64,000 bases of DNA, from contig NZ_CP082833.1 in assembly GCF_021278985.1 (NCBI RefSeq), positions 4,836,001 through 4,900,000 of the forward strand, given 5' to 3'. Below the pieces are notes generated by a model. That model worked only from the letters and a program-made list of their open reading frames with translations. It was not told where the DNA came from and searched no databases. This stretch comes from Citrobacter rodentium NBRC 105723 = DSM 16636 (GTDB lineage Bacteria; Pseudomonadota; Gammaproteobacteria; Enterobacterales; Enterobacteriaceae). Positions 33,816 to 43,361 of this stretch are shown here, piece after piece. Numbering within the stretch: position 1 is the first letter of the stretch; every line of letters begins with the position of its first letter. Position numbers and translations under genes: made by a program.

Positions 33816-34540
33816 TGATTACCCTGAAAAATGTTTCGAAATGGTATGGTCACTTTCAGGTGCTGACCGACTGCTCCACGGAAGTGAAAAAAGGCGAAGT
33901 GGTGGTGGTCTGCGGGCCGTCGGGTTCCGGTAAGTCCACGCTGATTAAAACCGTTAATGGCCTGGAGCCGGTGCAGAAAGGCGAAATCACCGTTGACGGC
34001 ATTATGGTGAACGACAAGAAAACGGATCTGGCGAAATTGCGCTCGCGCGTCGGCATGGTGTTCCAGCACTTTGAGCTGTTCCCGCATCTGTCGATCATCG
34101 AAAACCTGACCCTGGCGCAGATCAAAGTGCTCAAACGCGACAAAGCCCCCGCCCGCGAAAAAGCGCAAAAGCTGCTGGAGCGCGTCGGCCTCGCCGCTCA
34201 CGCCAATAAGTATCCGGCGCAGCTTTCCGGCGGCCAGCAGCAGCGTGTGGCTATCGCCCGCGCCCTGTGCATGGATCCAATCGCTATGCTGTTCGATGAG
34301 CCGACTTCGGCCCTCGATCCGGAGATGATCAACGAAGTGCTGGACGTCATGGTCGAGCTGGCCAACGAAGGGATGACCATGATGGTAGTGACCCACGAGA
34401 TGGGTTTTGCGCGCAAAGTGGCGAACCGCGTGATCTTTATGGACGAAGGGAAGATTGTTGAAGATTCGCCGAAAGAGGCGTTCTTCGCCAACCCGCAATC
34501 TGAACGCGCAAAAGACTTCCTTGCGAAAATCCTGCATTAA
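33815..34540 (+). CDS. gltL: Glutamate/aspartate ABC ATPase GltL
   Basis: ATP-binding subunit of GltIJKL, 241 aa. Walker A GPSGSGKST near 32-40, signature LSGGQQQR near 135, Walker B MLFDEPTSALD near 155 and the switch histidine in VTHEMGF near 190. Last gene of the transporter operon; rihA follows after 117 bp. Confidence 0.96.
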   Translation: MITLKNVSKWYGHFQVLTDCSTEVKKGEVVVVCGPSGSGKSTLIKTVNGLEPVQKGEITVDGIMVNDKKTDLAKLRSRVGMVFQHFELFPHLSIIENLTLAQIKVLKRDKAPAREKAQKLLERVGLAAHANKYPAQLSGGQQQRVAIARALCMDPIAMLFDEPTSALDPEMINEVLDVMVELANEGMTMMVVTHEMGFARKVANRVIFMDEGKIVEDSPKEAFFANPQSERAKDFLAKILH

Positions 34541-34657
34541 GCCTCCCGGCGCGCACGACAGAGTGCGCGCCACCTCACGCTTTCCTGTTTCGCTCCTCGA
34601 ATCCTTTTCAGCCCGGCGTTACCCTTGCCGCAAAAGTAGCGCTTACAAGGAGCAATA

Positions 34658-35593
34658 ATGGCACTTCCGATTTTACTTGATTGCGATCCGGGTCATGACG
34701 ACGCTATCGCCATGGTCCTCGCCCTCGCCTCACCTGAGCTGGAGGTGAAAGCTGTCACCGCTTCCGCCGGTAACCAGACGCCGGAGAAAACCCTGCGTAA
34801 TGTGCTACGAATGCTGACGCTGCTGAATCGTACCGATATTCCGGTCGCAGGCGGCGCGGTGAAGCCGCTGATGCGCGAGCTGATCATCGCCGATAACGTG
34901 CACGGCGAGAGCGGACTGGACGGCCCGGCGCTGCCGGAACCGGCTTTCGCGCCGCAAAACTGCACCGCCGTGGAGCTGATGGCGAAAACCCTGCGTGAAA
35001 GCCCGCAGCCGGTCACTATCGTCTCGACCGGCCCGCAGACTAACGTCGCCCTGTTGCTGAACAGCCATCCGGAGTTACACGCGAACATTGCGCGTATTGT
35101 GATCATGGGCGGCGCGATGGGCCTGGGCAACTGGACGCCCGCCGCCGAGTTTAATATTTTTGTCGACCCGGAAGCGGCGGAGATCGTCTTCCAGTCCGGC
35201 ATTCCGGTCGTGATGGCCGGGCTGGACGTCACTCACAAAGCGCAGATTCATACCGCAGATACCGAGCGCTTTCGCGCCATTGGTAACCCGATCTCGACAA
35301 TTGTCGCTGAGCTGCTCGACTTCTTTCTCGAGTACCACAAGGATGAAAAATGGGGATTTCAGGGCGCGCCGCTGCATGACCCATGCACCATCGCCTAGCT
35401 GCTGAAGCCGGAGCTGTTCACCACCGTTGAGCGCTGGGTCGGCGTCGAAACGCAGGGCAAGTACACTCAGGGGATGACCGTGGTGGATTACTACTTCCTG
35501 ACCGGTAATCAGCCTAACGCCACCGTGATGGTGGATGTGGACAGACAGGGGTTTGTCGATCTGCTGGCGGAACGGCTGGCCTATTACGCGTAA
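34658..35593 (+). pseudogene. rihA: Pyrimidine-specific ribonucleoside hydrolase RihA, amber mutant
   Basis: The N-terminus carries the nucleoside-hydrolase motif LLDCDPGHDDAIA (calcium/ribose binding) and the frame is intact to codon 246, then codon 247 (35396-35398) is TAG inside the conserved HDPCTIA-x-LLKPEL segment. E. coli has Trp there, so one G-to-A change explains it. The frame continues open for 65 codons (KPELFTTVERWVGVETQGKY and so on) to TAA at 35591-35593, restoring exactly 311 codons, the E. coli length. The truncated product lacks about a fifth of the protein, including C-terminal ribose-site residues, and is probably inactive. The rest is undamaged, so the mutation looks recent; a sequencing error or amber suppression are alternatives. 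Confidence 0.9.
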
Positions 35594-35603
35594 GCGTGTG
35601 ATG

Positions 35604-35722
35604 TGCCGGATGGCGATGCATTGCGTCTTATCCGGCCTACGGATATGGCGGATGGTGATGCCTTGGATCTTATCCGACCTACTTTTTGTAGGCCTGATAA
35701 GCGTAGCGCCATCAGGCATTTG
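35604..35722. repeat. BIME cluster: three REP units after rihA
   Basis: Three REP cores in tandem at about 35604-35640, 35645-35682 (degenerate) and 35687-35722 (opposite orientation, GTAGGCCTGATAAGCG). They occupy the convergent gap between rihA and ybeL, where E. coli carries the hscC-djlC-ybeU-ybeT-ybeR block. Confidence 0.8.
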
Positions 35723-35745
35723 ATGTGCCGAATGATGCCCGGCAA

Positions 35746-36228
35746 TCACGGTTCGAACGGTCTGCGCTGAAACTGGTCGTGACCGCATTTCGGACAGCGC
35801 GGCAGCACGTCCGGCGTATATACCGCCTGGTGGTAATGACACTTTTCGCACACCAGATTGCCTAAACCCACCACCTCGCCGCTGTGATAAACCCCGTGAT
35901 GGCTGAGATCCTGAAACACTTCGCGCCATTCAAGCTGCGTTTTGTCGGTAATATCCGCCAGCTCCTGCCACAGACTCTCTTTAATCACCCGCATAAAAAC
36001 GCTGTCAGACTCCTCTTCCAGGCTTTCTTCATAGCTCATCGCGAACTCTTCAAGATCGCGTCTGACGGCGCGGATCAGCTCATCAACCTCGGTTCGCGTT
36101 AACTCTCCGGTTTGCAAAACCCGCTGTCGCGCCTGCTCCACCAGCGCGTCGATATCACGTTCGCCATTACGCAGACGCTCACTCAATGACGCCACCAGTT
36201 CACGGTAATATTGAGCAACCTTGTTCAT
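35746..36228 (-). CDS. ybeL: DUF1451 zinc-ribbon protein YbeL
   Basis: 160-aa protein, same length as E. coli YbeL. An N-terminal predicted alpha-helical acidic region (about 1-95) precedes a C-terminal zinc ribbon with CEKCHYH and CPKCGHDQF. Function unknown; an envelope-stress or alarm role has been suggested for relatives, but nothing in the sequence settles it. Divergent from leuS with a 235-bp gap. Confidence 0.93.
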   Translation of the reverse strand: MNKVAQYYRELVASLSERLRNGERDIDALVEQARQRVLQTGELTRTEVDELIRAVRRDLEEFAMSYEESLEEESDSVFMRVIKESLWQELADITDKTQLEWREVFQDLSHHGVYHSGEVVGLGNLVCEKCHYHQAVYTPDVLPRCPKCGHDQFQRRPFEP

Positions 36229-36463
36229 CGTTTCGCCTCCCGGGTCGTTAACTGTCTATAATAATAGACGTTATTTGCGCCGCGCTTTGCAAGACTGTCC
36301 ACAGAGTAAGTAAATTCCTGCAAGGATAAACATGGCGGGAATTCAATGCGGAATGCGCGAAAGGCTGTTTTGACGCGGGCGTTTGGGCTATGCTATGCGG
36401 ATCTAAAACACCACCTTGAAAGCTACGTTTGTAGCTGTATTGAAAACAGGACCACTGGCTGCC

Positions 36464-39046
36464 ATGCAAGAGCAATACCGCCCGGAAGAGATAGAATCCA
36501 AAGTACAGCTTCACTGGGATGAGAAGCGCACATTTGAAGTAACCGAAGACGAGAGCAAAGAGAAGTATTACTGCCTGTCTATGCTTCCCTATCCTTCTGG
36601 TCGACTACACATGGGCCACGTGCGTAACTACACCATCGGTGACGTGATCGCCCGCTACCAGCGCATGTTAGGCAAAAACGTGTTGCAGCCTATCGGTTGG
36701 GACGCCTTCGGCCTGCCTGCGGAAGGGGCGGCGGTGAAAAATAACACCGCGCCGGCGCCGTGGACGTACGACAACATCGCCTACATGAAAAACCAGCTGA
36801 AAATGCTGGGCTTCGGCTATGACTGGAGCCGCGAGCTGGCGACCTGCACCCCGGAATATTACCGCTGGGAACAGAAGTTCTTCACCGAACTGTATAAAAA
36901 AGGGCTGGTTTACAAAAAGACCTCTGCGGTGAACTGGTGCCCGAACGATCAGACCGTTCTCGCCAACGAGCAGGTGATCGACGGCTGCTGCTGGCGCTGC
37001 GACACCAAAGTTGAGCGGAAAGAGATCCCGCAGTGGTTTATCAAAATCACCGCCTACGCCGACGAGCTGCTGAACGATCTGGATAAGCTGGATCACTGGC
37101 CTGACACCGTCAAGACGATGCAGCGTAACTGGATCGGCCGTTCCGAAGGCGTGGAGATCACCTTTGACGTCACCGGTTACGACAACACGCTGACCGTTTA
37201 CACCACTCGCCCGGACACCTTCATGGGCGCCACTTACCTGGCGGTGGCCGCCGGTCACCCGCTGGCGCAGAAAGCGGCGGCGAATAACCCGGAACTGGCC
37301 GCCTTTATCGACGAATGCCGCAATACCAAAGTGGCCGAAGCCGACATGGCGACCATGGAGAAAAAAGGCGTCGATACCGGCTTTAAAGCGGTGCACCCGT
37401 TGACCGGCGAAGAGATCCCGGTCTGGGCGGCGAACTTCGTGCTGATGGAGTACGGTACTGGCGCGGTAATGGCCGTGCCGGGTCACGATCAGCGCGACTA
37501 CGAATTTGCCACCAAATATGGTTTAACCATCAAGCCCGTTATTCTTGCCGCTGACGGTTCCGAACCGGATCTCTCCGAACAGGCGCTGACCGAAAAAGGC
37601 GTACTGTTCAACTCCGGCGAATTTGACGGTCTGGCCTTTGAAGAGGCCTTTAACGCGATTGCCGACAAGCTGGCGGCGAAAGGCGTGGGCGAGCGTAAAG
37701 TTAACTACCGTCTGCGCGACTGGGGCGTCTCCCGTCAGCGTTACTGGGGCGCGCCGATCCCGATGGTGACGCTGGAAGACGGCACCGTGCAGCCGACGCC
37801 GGAAGATCAGCTGCCGGTGATCCTGCCGGAAGACGTGGTGATGGACGGCATTACCAGCCCGATCAAAGCCGATCCCGAGTGGGCGAAAACCACCGTCAAC
37901 GGCCAGCCTGCGCTGCGTGAAACCGACACCTTCGACACCTTTATGGAGTCCTCCTGGTACTATGCGCGCTACACCTGCCCGCAGTATCAGGAAGGGATGC
38001 TGGACGCCAAAGCGGCAAACTACTGGCTGCCGGTTGATATTTACATTGGCGGTATCGAACACGCCATCATGCACCTGCTCTACTTCCGCTTCTTCCACAA
38101 GCTGATGCGCGATGCGGGCATGGTCAACTCTGACGAACCGGCGAAACAGCTGCTGTGCCAGGGCATGGTGCTGGCCGACGCGTTCTACTACGTCGGCGAA
38201 AACGGCGAGCGTAACTGGGTCTCTCCGAAGGAGGCTATCGTCGAGCGCGACGAAAAAGGCCGTATCGTGAAGGCGAAAGACGCGGCGGGCCATGAGCTGG
38301 TCTATACCGGCATGAGCAAAATGTCGAAGTCGAAAAACAACGGTATTGACCCGCAGGAGATGGTGGAACGCTACGGCGCCGACACCGTGCGCCTGTTCAT
38401 GATGTTCGCCTCGCCGGCGGATATGACGCTCGAATGGCAGGAGTCCGGCGTGGAAGGGGCAAACCGCTTCCTGAAACGCGTCTGGAAACTGGTGTATGAG
38501 CACACCTCCCGTGGCGACGTCGCGCCGCTGAACGTTGACGCCCTGAGCGAAGATCAGAAAGCGCTGCGCCGCGACGTACACAAAACCATCGCCAAAGTAA
38601 CCGATGATATCGGCCGTCGTCAGACCTTTAACACCGCTATTGCGGCGATTATGGAGCTGATGAACAAGCTGGCGAAAGCGCCGCAGGAAGACGAACAGGA
38701 TCGCGCTCTGATGCAGGAAGCGCTGCTGGCGATTGTACGTATGCTCAACCCGTTTACTCCGCACATCTGCTTCACGCTGTGGCAGTCGCTGAAAGGCGAA
38801 GGCGATATCGATAACGCGCCGTGGCCGGTAGCGGACGACGCCGCGATGGTCGAAGACTCCACGCTGGTGGTGGTGCAGGTTAACGGCAAAGTGCGCGGCA
38901 AAATCACCGTTCCGGTGGATGCCTCCGAGGAACAGGTTCGTGAACGTGCGGGTCAGGAACATCTGGTCGCAAAATATCTTGAGGGCATGACCGTACGTAA
39001 AGTGATTTACGTACCGGGTAAACTGCTCAATCTGGTCGTTGGCTAA
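36464..39046 (+). CDS. leuS: Leucyl-tRNA synthetase
   Basis: Class I synthetase with editing domain, 860 aa from the ATG at 36464, identical in length to E. coli. The HIGH-type motif HMGH is in LPYPSGRLHMGHVRNY near residue 49, the CP1 editing domain is about 225-415 (TTRPDTFMGATYLAVA, GTGAVMAVPGHDQRDYEF), and KMSKSKNNG is near 618. Essential. Precedes lptE by 14 bp, starting the leuS-lptE-holA-nadD cluster. An in-frame start 16 codons upstream lacks a ribosome site. Confidence 0.98.
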   Translation: MQEQYRPEEIESKVQLHWDEKRTFEVTEDESKEKYYCLSMLPYPSGRLHMGHVRNYTIGDVIARYQRMLGKNVLQPIGWDAFGLPAEGAAVKNNTAPAPWTYDNIAYMKNQLKMLGFGYDWSRELATCTPEYYRWEQKFFTELYKKGLVYKKTSAVNWCPNDQTVLANEQVIDGCCWRCDTKVERKEIPQWFIKITAYADELLNDLDKLDHWPDTVKTMQRNWIGRSEGVEITFDVTGYDNTLTVYTTRPDTFMGATYLAVAAGHPLAQKAAANNPELAAFIDECRNTKVAEADMATMEKKGVDTGFKAVHPLTGEEIPVWAANFVLMEYGTGAVMAVPGHDQRDYEFATKYGLTIKPVILAADGSEPDLSEQALTEKGVLFNSGEFDGLAFEEAFNAIADKLAAKGVGERKVNYRLRDWGVSRQRYWGAPIPMVTLEDGTVQPTPEDQLPVILPEDVVMDGITSPIKADPEWAKTTVNGQPALRETDTFDTFMESSWYYARYTCPQYQEGMLDAKAANYWLPVDIYIGGIEHAIMHLLYFRFFHKLMRDAGMVNSDEPAKQLLCQGMVLADAFYYVGENGERNWVSPKEAIVERDEKGRIVKAKDAAGHELVYTGMSKMSKSKNNGIDPQEMVERYGADTVRLFMMFASPADMTLEWQESGVEGANRFLKRVWKLVYEHTSRGDVAPLNVDALSEDQKALRRDVHKTIAKVTDDIGRRQTFNTAIAAIMELMNKLAKAPQEDEQDRALMQEALLAIVRMLNPFTPHICFTLWQSLKGEGDIDNAPWPVADDAAMVEDSTLVVVQVNGKVRGKITVPVDASEEQVRERAGQEHLVAKYLEGMTVRKVIYVPGKLLNLVVG

Positions 39047-39060
39047 GCGCGGGAGGAAGC

Positions 39061-39660
39061 GTGCGATATCTGGCAACAGTGTTGTTATCTCTGGCGGTGT
39101 TAACCACCGCCGGGTGTGGCTGGCACCTGCGTAGTACGACGCAGGTTCCGGACACAATGAAAACCATGATCCTTGACACCAGCGACCCTAACGGCCCCTT
39201 AAGCCGTGCGGTGCGTAATCAGCTGCGTCTGAATGACATTCAGTTACTGGATAAAACCACGCTGCGTAAAGACGTTCCGTCTCTGCGCCTGGGGCGTGTC
39301 AGCGTATCGAAAGATACCGCTTCCGTGTTCCAGAATGGTCAGACTGCGGAGTATCAGATGATCATGTCGGTCAGCGCCACGGTGCTGATTCCGGGTCATG
39401 ATATTTATCCGATTAATGTCAAAGTATTCCGTTCGTTCTTCGACAACCCGCAGATGGCGCTGGCGAAGGATAACGAGCAGGATATGATCATCAAAGAGAT
39501 GTATGACCGGGCAGCGGAACAGCTGATTCGTAAGCTGCCAAGCGTACACGCCGCAGACCTGCGCTCATCGCAACAGGACGTTTCCGTTGCGGATGAGGCG
39601 GATGCCGCCGCCGCGCCCGCGTCCTCTTCATCACGCGTCTCCACCACTCTGGGTAACTGA
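39061..39660 (+). CDS. lptE: LPS-assembly lipoprotein LptE
   Basis: Outer-membrane lipoprotein that plugs the LptD barrel and helps insert LPS; essential. 199 aa from a GTG start with GGAGG nearby. The signal peptide ends in lipobox TTAGC with the acylated Cys at 19. C-terminal residues beyond about 165 are a low-complexity Ala/Ser-rich tail that is six residues longer than in E. coli. Its TGA overlaps the holA ATG by one base. Confidence 0.95.
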   Translation: MRYLATVLLSLAVLTTAGCGWHLRSTTQVPDTMKTMILDTSDPNGPLSRAVRNQLRLNDIQLLDKTTLRKDVPSLRLGRVSVSKDTASVFQNGQTAEYQMIMSVSATVLIPGHDIYPINVKVFRSFFDNPQMALAKDNEQDMIIKEMYDRAAEQLIRKLPSVHAADLRSSQQDVSVADEADAAAAPASSSSRVSTTLGN

Positions 39661-40691
39661 TGATTCGGTTGTACCCGGAACAACTCCGCGCGCAGCTCTC
39701 CGAAGGGCTGCGCGCGGCGTATTTATTGCTCGGAAACGATCCGCTGCTGTTGCAGGAAAGCCAGGATGCCATCCGTCAGGCGGCTGCGGCTCAGGGATTT
39801 GAAGAGCACCACATGTTTACCCTCGACAACAGTACCGACTGGAACGCGCTGTTTTCCCAGTGTCAGGCGATGAGCCTGTTCGCCAGCCGACAAACGCTGC
39901 TGCTGTTGCTACCGGAGAACGGCCCGAACGCGGCAATCAACGAACAGCTCGCCACGCTCACGCAATTGCTGCATGACGATCTGCTGCTGATTGTGCGCGG
40001 CAATAAGCTGACCAAAGCGCAGGAAAACGCCGCCTGGATCAGCGCGCTGGCCGACAGAAGCGTCTTGGTGAGCTGCCAGACGCCGGAACACGCGCAGCTT
40101 CCGCGCTGGGTCGCGGCGCGGGCGAAGCAAAAAAATCTGCAACTGGACGACGCGGCGAATCAGCTGCTGTGCTACTGCTATGAAGGCAACCTGCTGGCGC
40201 TGGCGCAGGCGTTGGAGCGCTTGTCTTTACTCTGGCCGGACGGTAAGTTAACCCTGCCGCGCGTCGAGCAGGCGGTTAACGATGCCGCGCACTTTACCCC
40301 ATACCACTGGGTTGACGCGCTGGTAATGGGCAAGAGCAAGCGCGCGCTGCATATCCTTCAGCAACTGCGGCTGGAAGGCAGCGAACCGGTCATTTTGCTG
40401 CGCACCCTGCAACGGGAACTGCTGCTGCTGGTCAATCTGAAGCGGCAGTCCGCCCATACGCCGCTGCGCACGCTGTTTGATAAGCATCGCGTCTGGCAAA
40501 ACCGTCGCGGGATGCTGGGCGAAGCGCTTAACCGGCTTAGCCCGGCGCAGCTGCGTCAGGCGGTGCAGTTGTTAACACGTACGGAATTAACGCTGAAGCA
40601 GGATTATGGTCAGTCAGTCTGGGCGGAACTTGAAGGTCTTTCGCTGCTGATTTGCCATAAGGCGCTGGCAGACGTTTTTATTGATGGCTGA
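39660..40691 (+). CDS. holA: DNA polymerase III delta subunit
   Basis: Clamp-loader subunit that opens the beta sliding clamp, 343 aa, E. coli length. N-terminal AAA+-like domain without a functional P-loop (LLGNDPLLLQES near 22-33), then the C-terminal collar domain (TPYHWVDALVMGKSKRALHILQQL). Coupled to lptE upstream and followed after one base by nadD. Essential. Confidence 0.96.
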   Translation: MIRLYPEQLRAQLSEGLRAAYLLLGNDPLLLQESQDAIRQAAAAQGFEEHHMFTLDNSTDWNALFSQCQAMSLFASRQTLLLLLPENGPNAAINEQLATLTQLLHDDLLLIVRGNKLTKAQENAAWISALADRSVLVSCQTPEHAQLPRWVAARAKQKNLQLDDAANQLLCYCYEGNLLALAQALERLSLLWPDGKLTLPRVEQAVNDAAHFTPYHWVDALVMGKSKRALHILQQLRLEGSEPVILLRTLQRELLLLVNLKRQSAHTPLRTLFDKHRVWQNRRGMLGEALNRLSPAQLRQAVQLLTRTELTLKQDYGQSVWAELEGLSLLICHKALADVFIDG

Positions 40692-40692
40692 T

Positions 40693-41334
40693 ATGAAATC
40701 GTTACAGGCACTTTTTGGCGGCACCTTTGATCCGGTGCATTACGGCCACCTTAAACCCGTGGAAACCCTGGCTAACCTGATTGGCCTTTCCAGGGTCATT
40801 ATGATGCCGAATAACGTCCCTCCCCATCGCCCGCAGCCTGAAGCCACCAGCGCGCAGCGCAAAACCATGCTCGAGCTGGCGATTGCCGACAAGCCGCTGT
40901 TTACGCTGGATGAGCGTGAACTTCAGCGCGATACGCCGTCATACACGGCGCAGACGCTGAAGGAATGGCGCGAGGAGCAAGGGCCCGACGCCCCGCTGGG
41001 GTTTATTATCGGCCAGGATTCTCTGCTGACCTTCCCCAGCTGGCATGACTACGAGACGATTCTGGATAACACCCATCTGATTGTCTGCCGCCGTCCGGGC
41101 TATCCGCTGGAGATGGCGCAAGAGCAGCATCAGCGCTGGCTCGAGGCGCATCTGACGCATACGCCGGACGATCTGCACCATCTGCCCGCCGGAAAAATCT
41201 ATCTCGCCGAAACGCCGTGGTTTAACATCTCCGCCACCATCGTGCGCGAACGGCTGGAAAAGGGCGAGTCCTGCGGCGATCTGATGCCCGAAGCGGTGCT
41301 GGACTACATCAACCAGCACGGTCTGTATCGCTAA
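40693..41334 (+). CDS. nadD: Nicotinate-mononucleotide adenylyltransferase
   Basis: Adenylates nicotinate mononucleotide in NAD synthesis; essential. 213 aa from the ATG at 40693, matching E. coli (MKSLQALFGG). The nucleotidyltransferase motif GGTFDPVHYGHLK is near residues 8-20 and the C-terminal ISATIVRERL near 177 is the ISSTxxR motif. Starts slightly upstream inside holA are in frame but give non-conserved extensions. The 3' end overlaps the convergent cobD by 26 bp. Confidence 0.96.
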   Translation: MKSLQALFGGTFDPVHYGHLKPVETLANLIGLSRVIMMPNNVPPHRPQPEATSAQRKTMLELAIADKPLFTLDERELQRDTPSYTAQTLKEWREEQGPDAPLGFIIGQDSLLTFPSWHDYETILDNTHLIVCRRPGYPLEMAQEQHQRWLEAHLTHTPDDLHHLPAGKIYLAETPWFNISATIVRERLEKGESCGDLMPEAVLDYINQHGLYR

Positions 41335-42394
41335 GCGCATCCGTTAACGCCGCCAGCAGGCGGCTGTTTTCTTCAACACTGCGGATCGCCACCCGGAAAT
41401 AGCGCCCGTCCAGCCCCGGATAGTTGGCGCAGCTGCGGATCAAAATATGCCGCTCCAACAGGGCGCGCTGCAAATCAATGTCGCATTTTAGCAGCAGGTA
41501 ATTTGCCCGGCCGGGATAAACGGTCAGTCCGGGTAACGCCTTCAGCCGCTGATAAAATCGCTCACCCTCTTCCTGGAGCCATTGCCAGGTCGCCTGCTGA
41601 TACGCCCGCTCTTCCAGAATCGTTTCTCCGGCCAGCGCCGCGAAGGCGTTTATCGACCACGGCATCTGCCGCGCGCGGATCCGGGCCATCGCCTGTTCAT
41701 CGCTGTTAACCAGATAGCCCAGCCGTAGTCCCGGTATAGCATAGAATTTTGTCAGCGAACGCAGCACCCAGATATGCGGGTTATCCTGCAAGACGGGAAT
41801 AAAACCCGGCTCCCCGACAATAAAATCAATAAACGCCTCGTCAAGGATCAGCGCGATGTTGAGTTCCCGGCAGCGCAGGGCGATGGCCGCAAGCAGCGAA
41901 CGCTCCGGCAGCAGGCCAGTAGGGTTATTTGGCGTACAGAGAAACAGACAATCAAGCTCTGCGCTCAGCGCGTCAAGAATGGCCTCAGTCAGCTGCCAGC
42001 CGTCCTCTTCCCGCAGAGCGAAAGTGTTAATCAGGCAACCGCTCCACTCTAAAGCCCGGCGATATTCAGCAAATCCGGGCGTCACGATCATCGCCCGGCG
42101 TGGCTTAAGGCCATCCACTAACGCGAAAATGGCCTCCGTCTCGCCATTGCCGGCCACAATCCACTCCACCGGCACCTGATGATGGCGGGCCAGCGCCTGG
42201 TGCAGATGGCGATATTCGACGTCAGGATAGCGCTCGGCCAGTTGCAGATTGTCGACGATGGCGCGTTTTACCGACGCCGGCATACCCAGTGGATTAATAT
42301 TGGCGCTAAAATCGAGCAACTGCCCGGCTGAGATGCCGAGAAGCTCGGCGGCCTCCCGGATATTGCCGCCGTGGGCGCTTTTAAACAGAGACAT
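41309..42394 (-). CDS. cobD: L-threonine-O-3-phosphate decarboxylase CobD
   Basis: PLP enzyme that makes (R)-1-aminopropan-2-ol phosphate, the linker of the cobalamin nucleotide loop. 361 aa from the ATG at 42394 (MSLFKSAHGGNIREAA), the Salmonella-type start. Aminotransferase fold with NPTG at the PLP region (CTPNNPTGLL), ILDEAFIDF and the Schiff-base lysine in SLTKFYAIPGLRLGY. Absent from E. coli K-12. Divergent from cobC with a 96-bp gap and tail-to-tail with nadD. Confidence 0.93.
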   Translation of the reverse strand: MSLFKSAHGGNIREAAELLGISAGQLLDFSANINPLGMPASVKRAIVDNLQLAERYPDVEYRHLHQALARHHQVPVEWIVAGNGETEAIFALVDGLKPRRAMIVTPGFAEYRRALEWSGCLINTFALREEDGWQLTEAILDALSAELDCLFLCTPNNPTGLLPERSLLAAIALRCRELNIALILDEAFIDFIVGEPGFIPVLQDNPHIWVLRSLTKFYAIPGLRLGYLVNSDEQAMARIRARQMPWSINAFAALAGETILEERAYQQATWQWLQEEGERFYQRLKALPGLTVYPGRANYLLLKCDIDLQRALLERHILIRSCANYPGLDGRYFRVAIRSVEENSRLLAALTDALSDTDRAG

Positions 42395-42490
42395 CGTGCC
42401 GCTCCTGGCAAAAAACGCTATTTTAGAGAAAACCGCGCGCGCAATCAGGGCAAATATCATATTTTGCGCGAACAGGAAAATGAGGAAAAA

Positions 42491-43102
42491 ATGCGACTCT
42501 GGTTAGTTCGTCATGGCGAAACCGAAGCCAACGTGGCCGGGCTGTACAGCGGCCATGCCCCCACGCCGCTGACGGCGCGTGGCGTGGCGCAGGCGAAAAC
42601 GCTGAACGCCCTGCTCGCGCAGGCGCCTTTTGAACAGGTGCTGTGCAGCGAACTGGAACGCGCGCAGAATACGGCGCGTTTGCTGTTAGCGGGTCGGGAG
42701 GTGCCGCTGCGAACCTGTCCTGACCTGAACGAAATGTTTTTTGGCGACTGGGAGATGCGCCATCACCGGGATCTCTGCACGGAAGACGCCAGCAACTACG
42801 CGGCCTGGTGCAACGACTGGCAGAATGCGATCCCCACAAACGGCGAAGGCTTTCAGGCTTTTTCCCGGCGGGTGGAACGGGTTATCCGCCAGCTTGCCGA
42901 CTATCAGCATCACTCTCACGTATTGCTGGTCAGCCACCAGGGCGTGCTTAGCCTGCTGGTGGCGAAGCTGCTTGCCATGCCCGACGCCGCCATGTGGCGC
43001 TTTCGCATTGAGCAAGGGTGCTGGAGCGCGATTGATTTTCACGACGATTTTGCCACACTGCGGGTGCTGAACAGCAGAGCGGTATGGCAACCCGGAGAGT
43101 GA
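42491..43102 (+). CDS. cobC: Adenosylcobalamin/alpha-ribazole phosphatase CobC
   Basis: Histidine phosphatase that dephosphorylates alpha-ribazole phosphate or adenosylcobalamin-5'-phosphate late in cobamide assembly. 203 aa. The phosphohistidine motif LVRHGETEAN puts His8 as the nucleophile; FGDWEM and SHQGVL complete the site. The ATG at 42491 follows GAGGAA; an upstream in-frame start would run into cobD. The same pair lies here in Salmonella. Confidence 0.93.
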   Translation: MRLWLVRHGETEANVAGLYSGHAPTPLTARGVAQAKTLNALLAQAPFEQVLCSELERAQNTARLLLAGREVPLRTCPDLNEMFFGDWEMRHHRDLCTEDASNYAAWCNDWQNAIPTNGEGFQAFSRRVERVIRQLADYQHHSHVLLVSHQGVLSLLVAKLLAMPDAAMWRFRIEQGCWSAIDFHDDFATLRVLNSRAVWQPGE

Positions 43103-43361
43103 AAGGTCTGTTTTTTAGCGCCAGAAACGCGCTGACCATTGACACCCCCGGACAGGCTGCTATTCTCCGCTGCCGGCCTTTTCCCGCCCTGTCGCGCCTT
43201 GCGGAAAATTGTTTTACAAAAATGGCGATGCATTCTGTCGCATGGGGTGGGATGATAGCCCACTTTCCGGAACCCTTCCGGTGACATTTGTCCCGAAACC
43301 CGTGTGGGTTCAGGTATACTGACAGGCTTATTGATTTCATATATTCACCCAGGGGGAAAAC

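Noticed and set aside
36229..36463. Leader-peptide attenuator before leuS
   Set aside because: No run of Leu codons and no terminator/antiterminator pair is visible in the leader.
37523..39157. Long minus-strand open frame opposite leuS
   Set aside because: Composition is that of an antisense shadow (many Arg/His/Val), it has no ribosome site, and leuS fully explains the region.
43103..43361. Short ORF in the cobC-rsfS gap
   Set aside because: The open frames there lack ribosome sites and recognisable similarity; the sequence fits a promoter and leader for rsfS.
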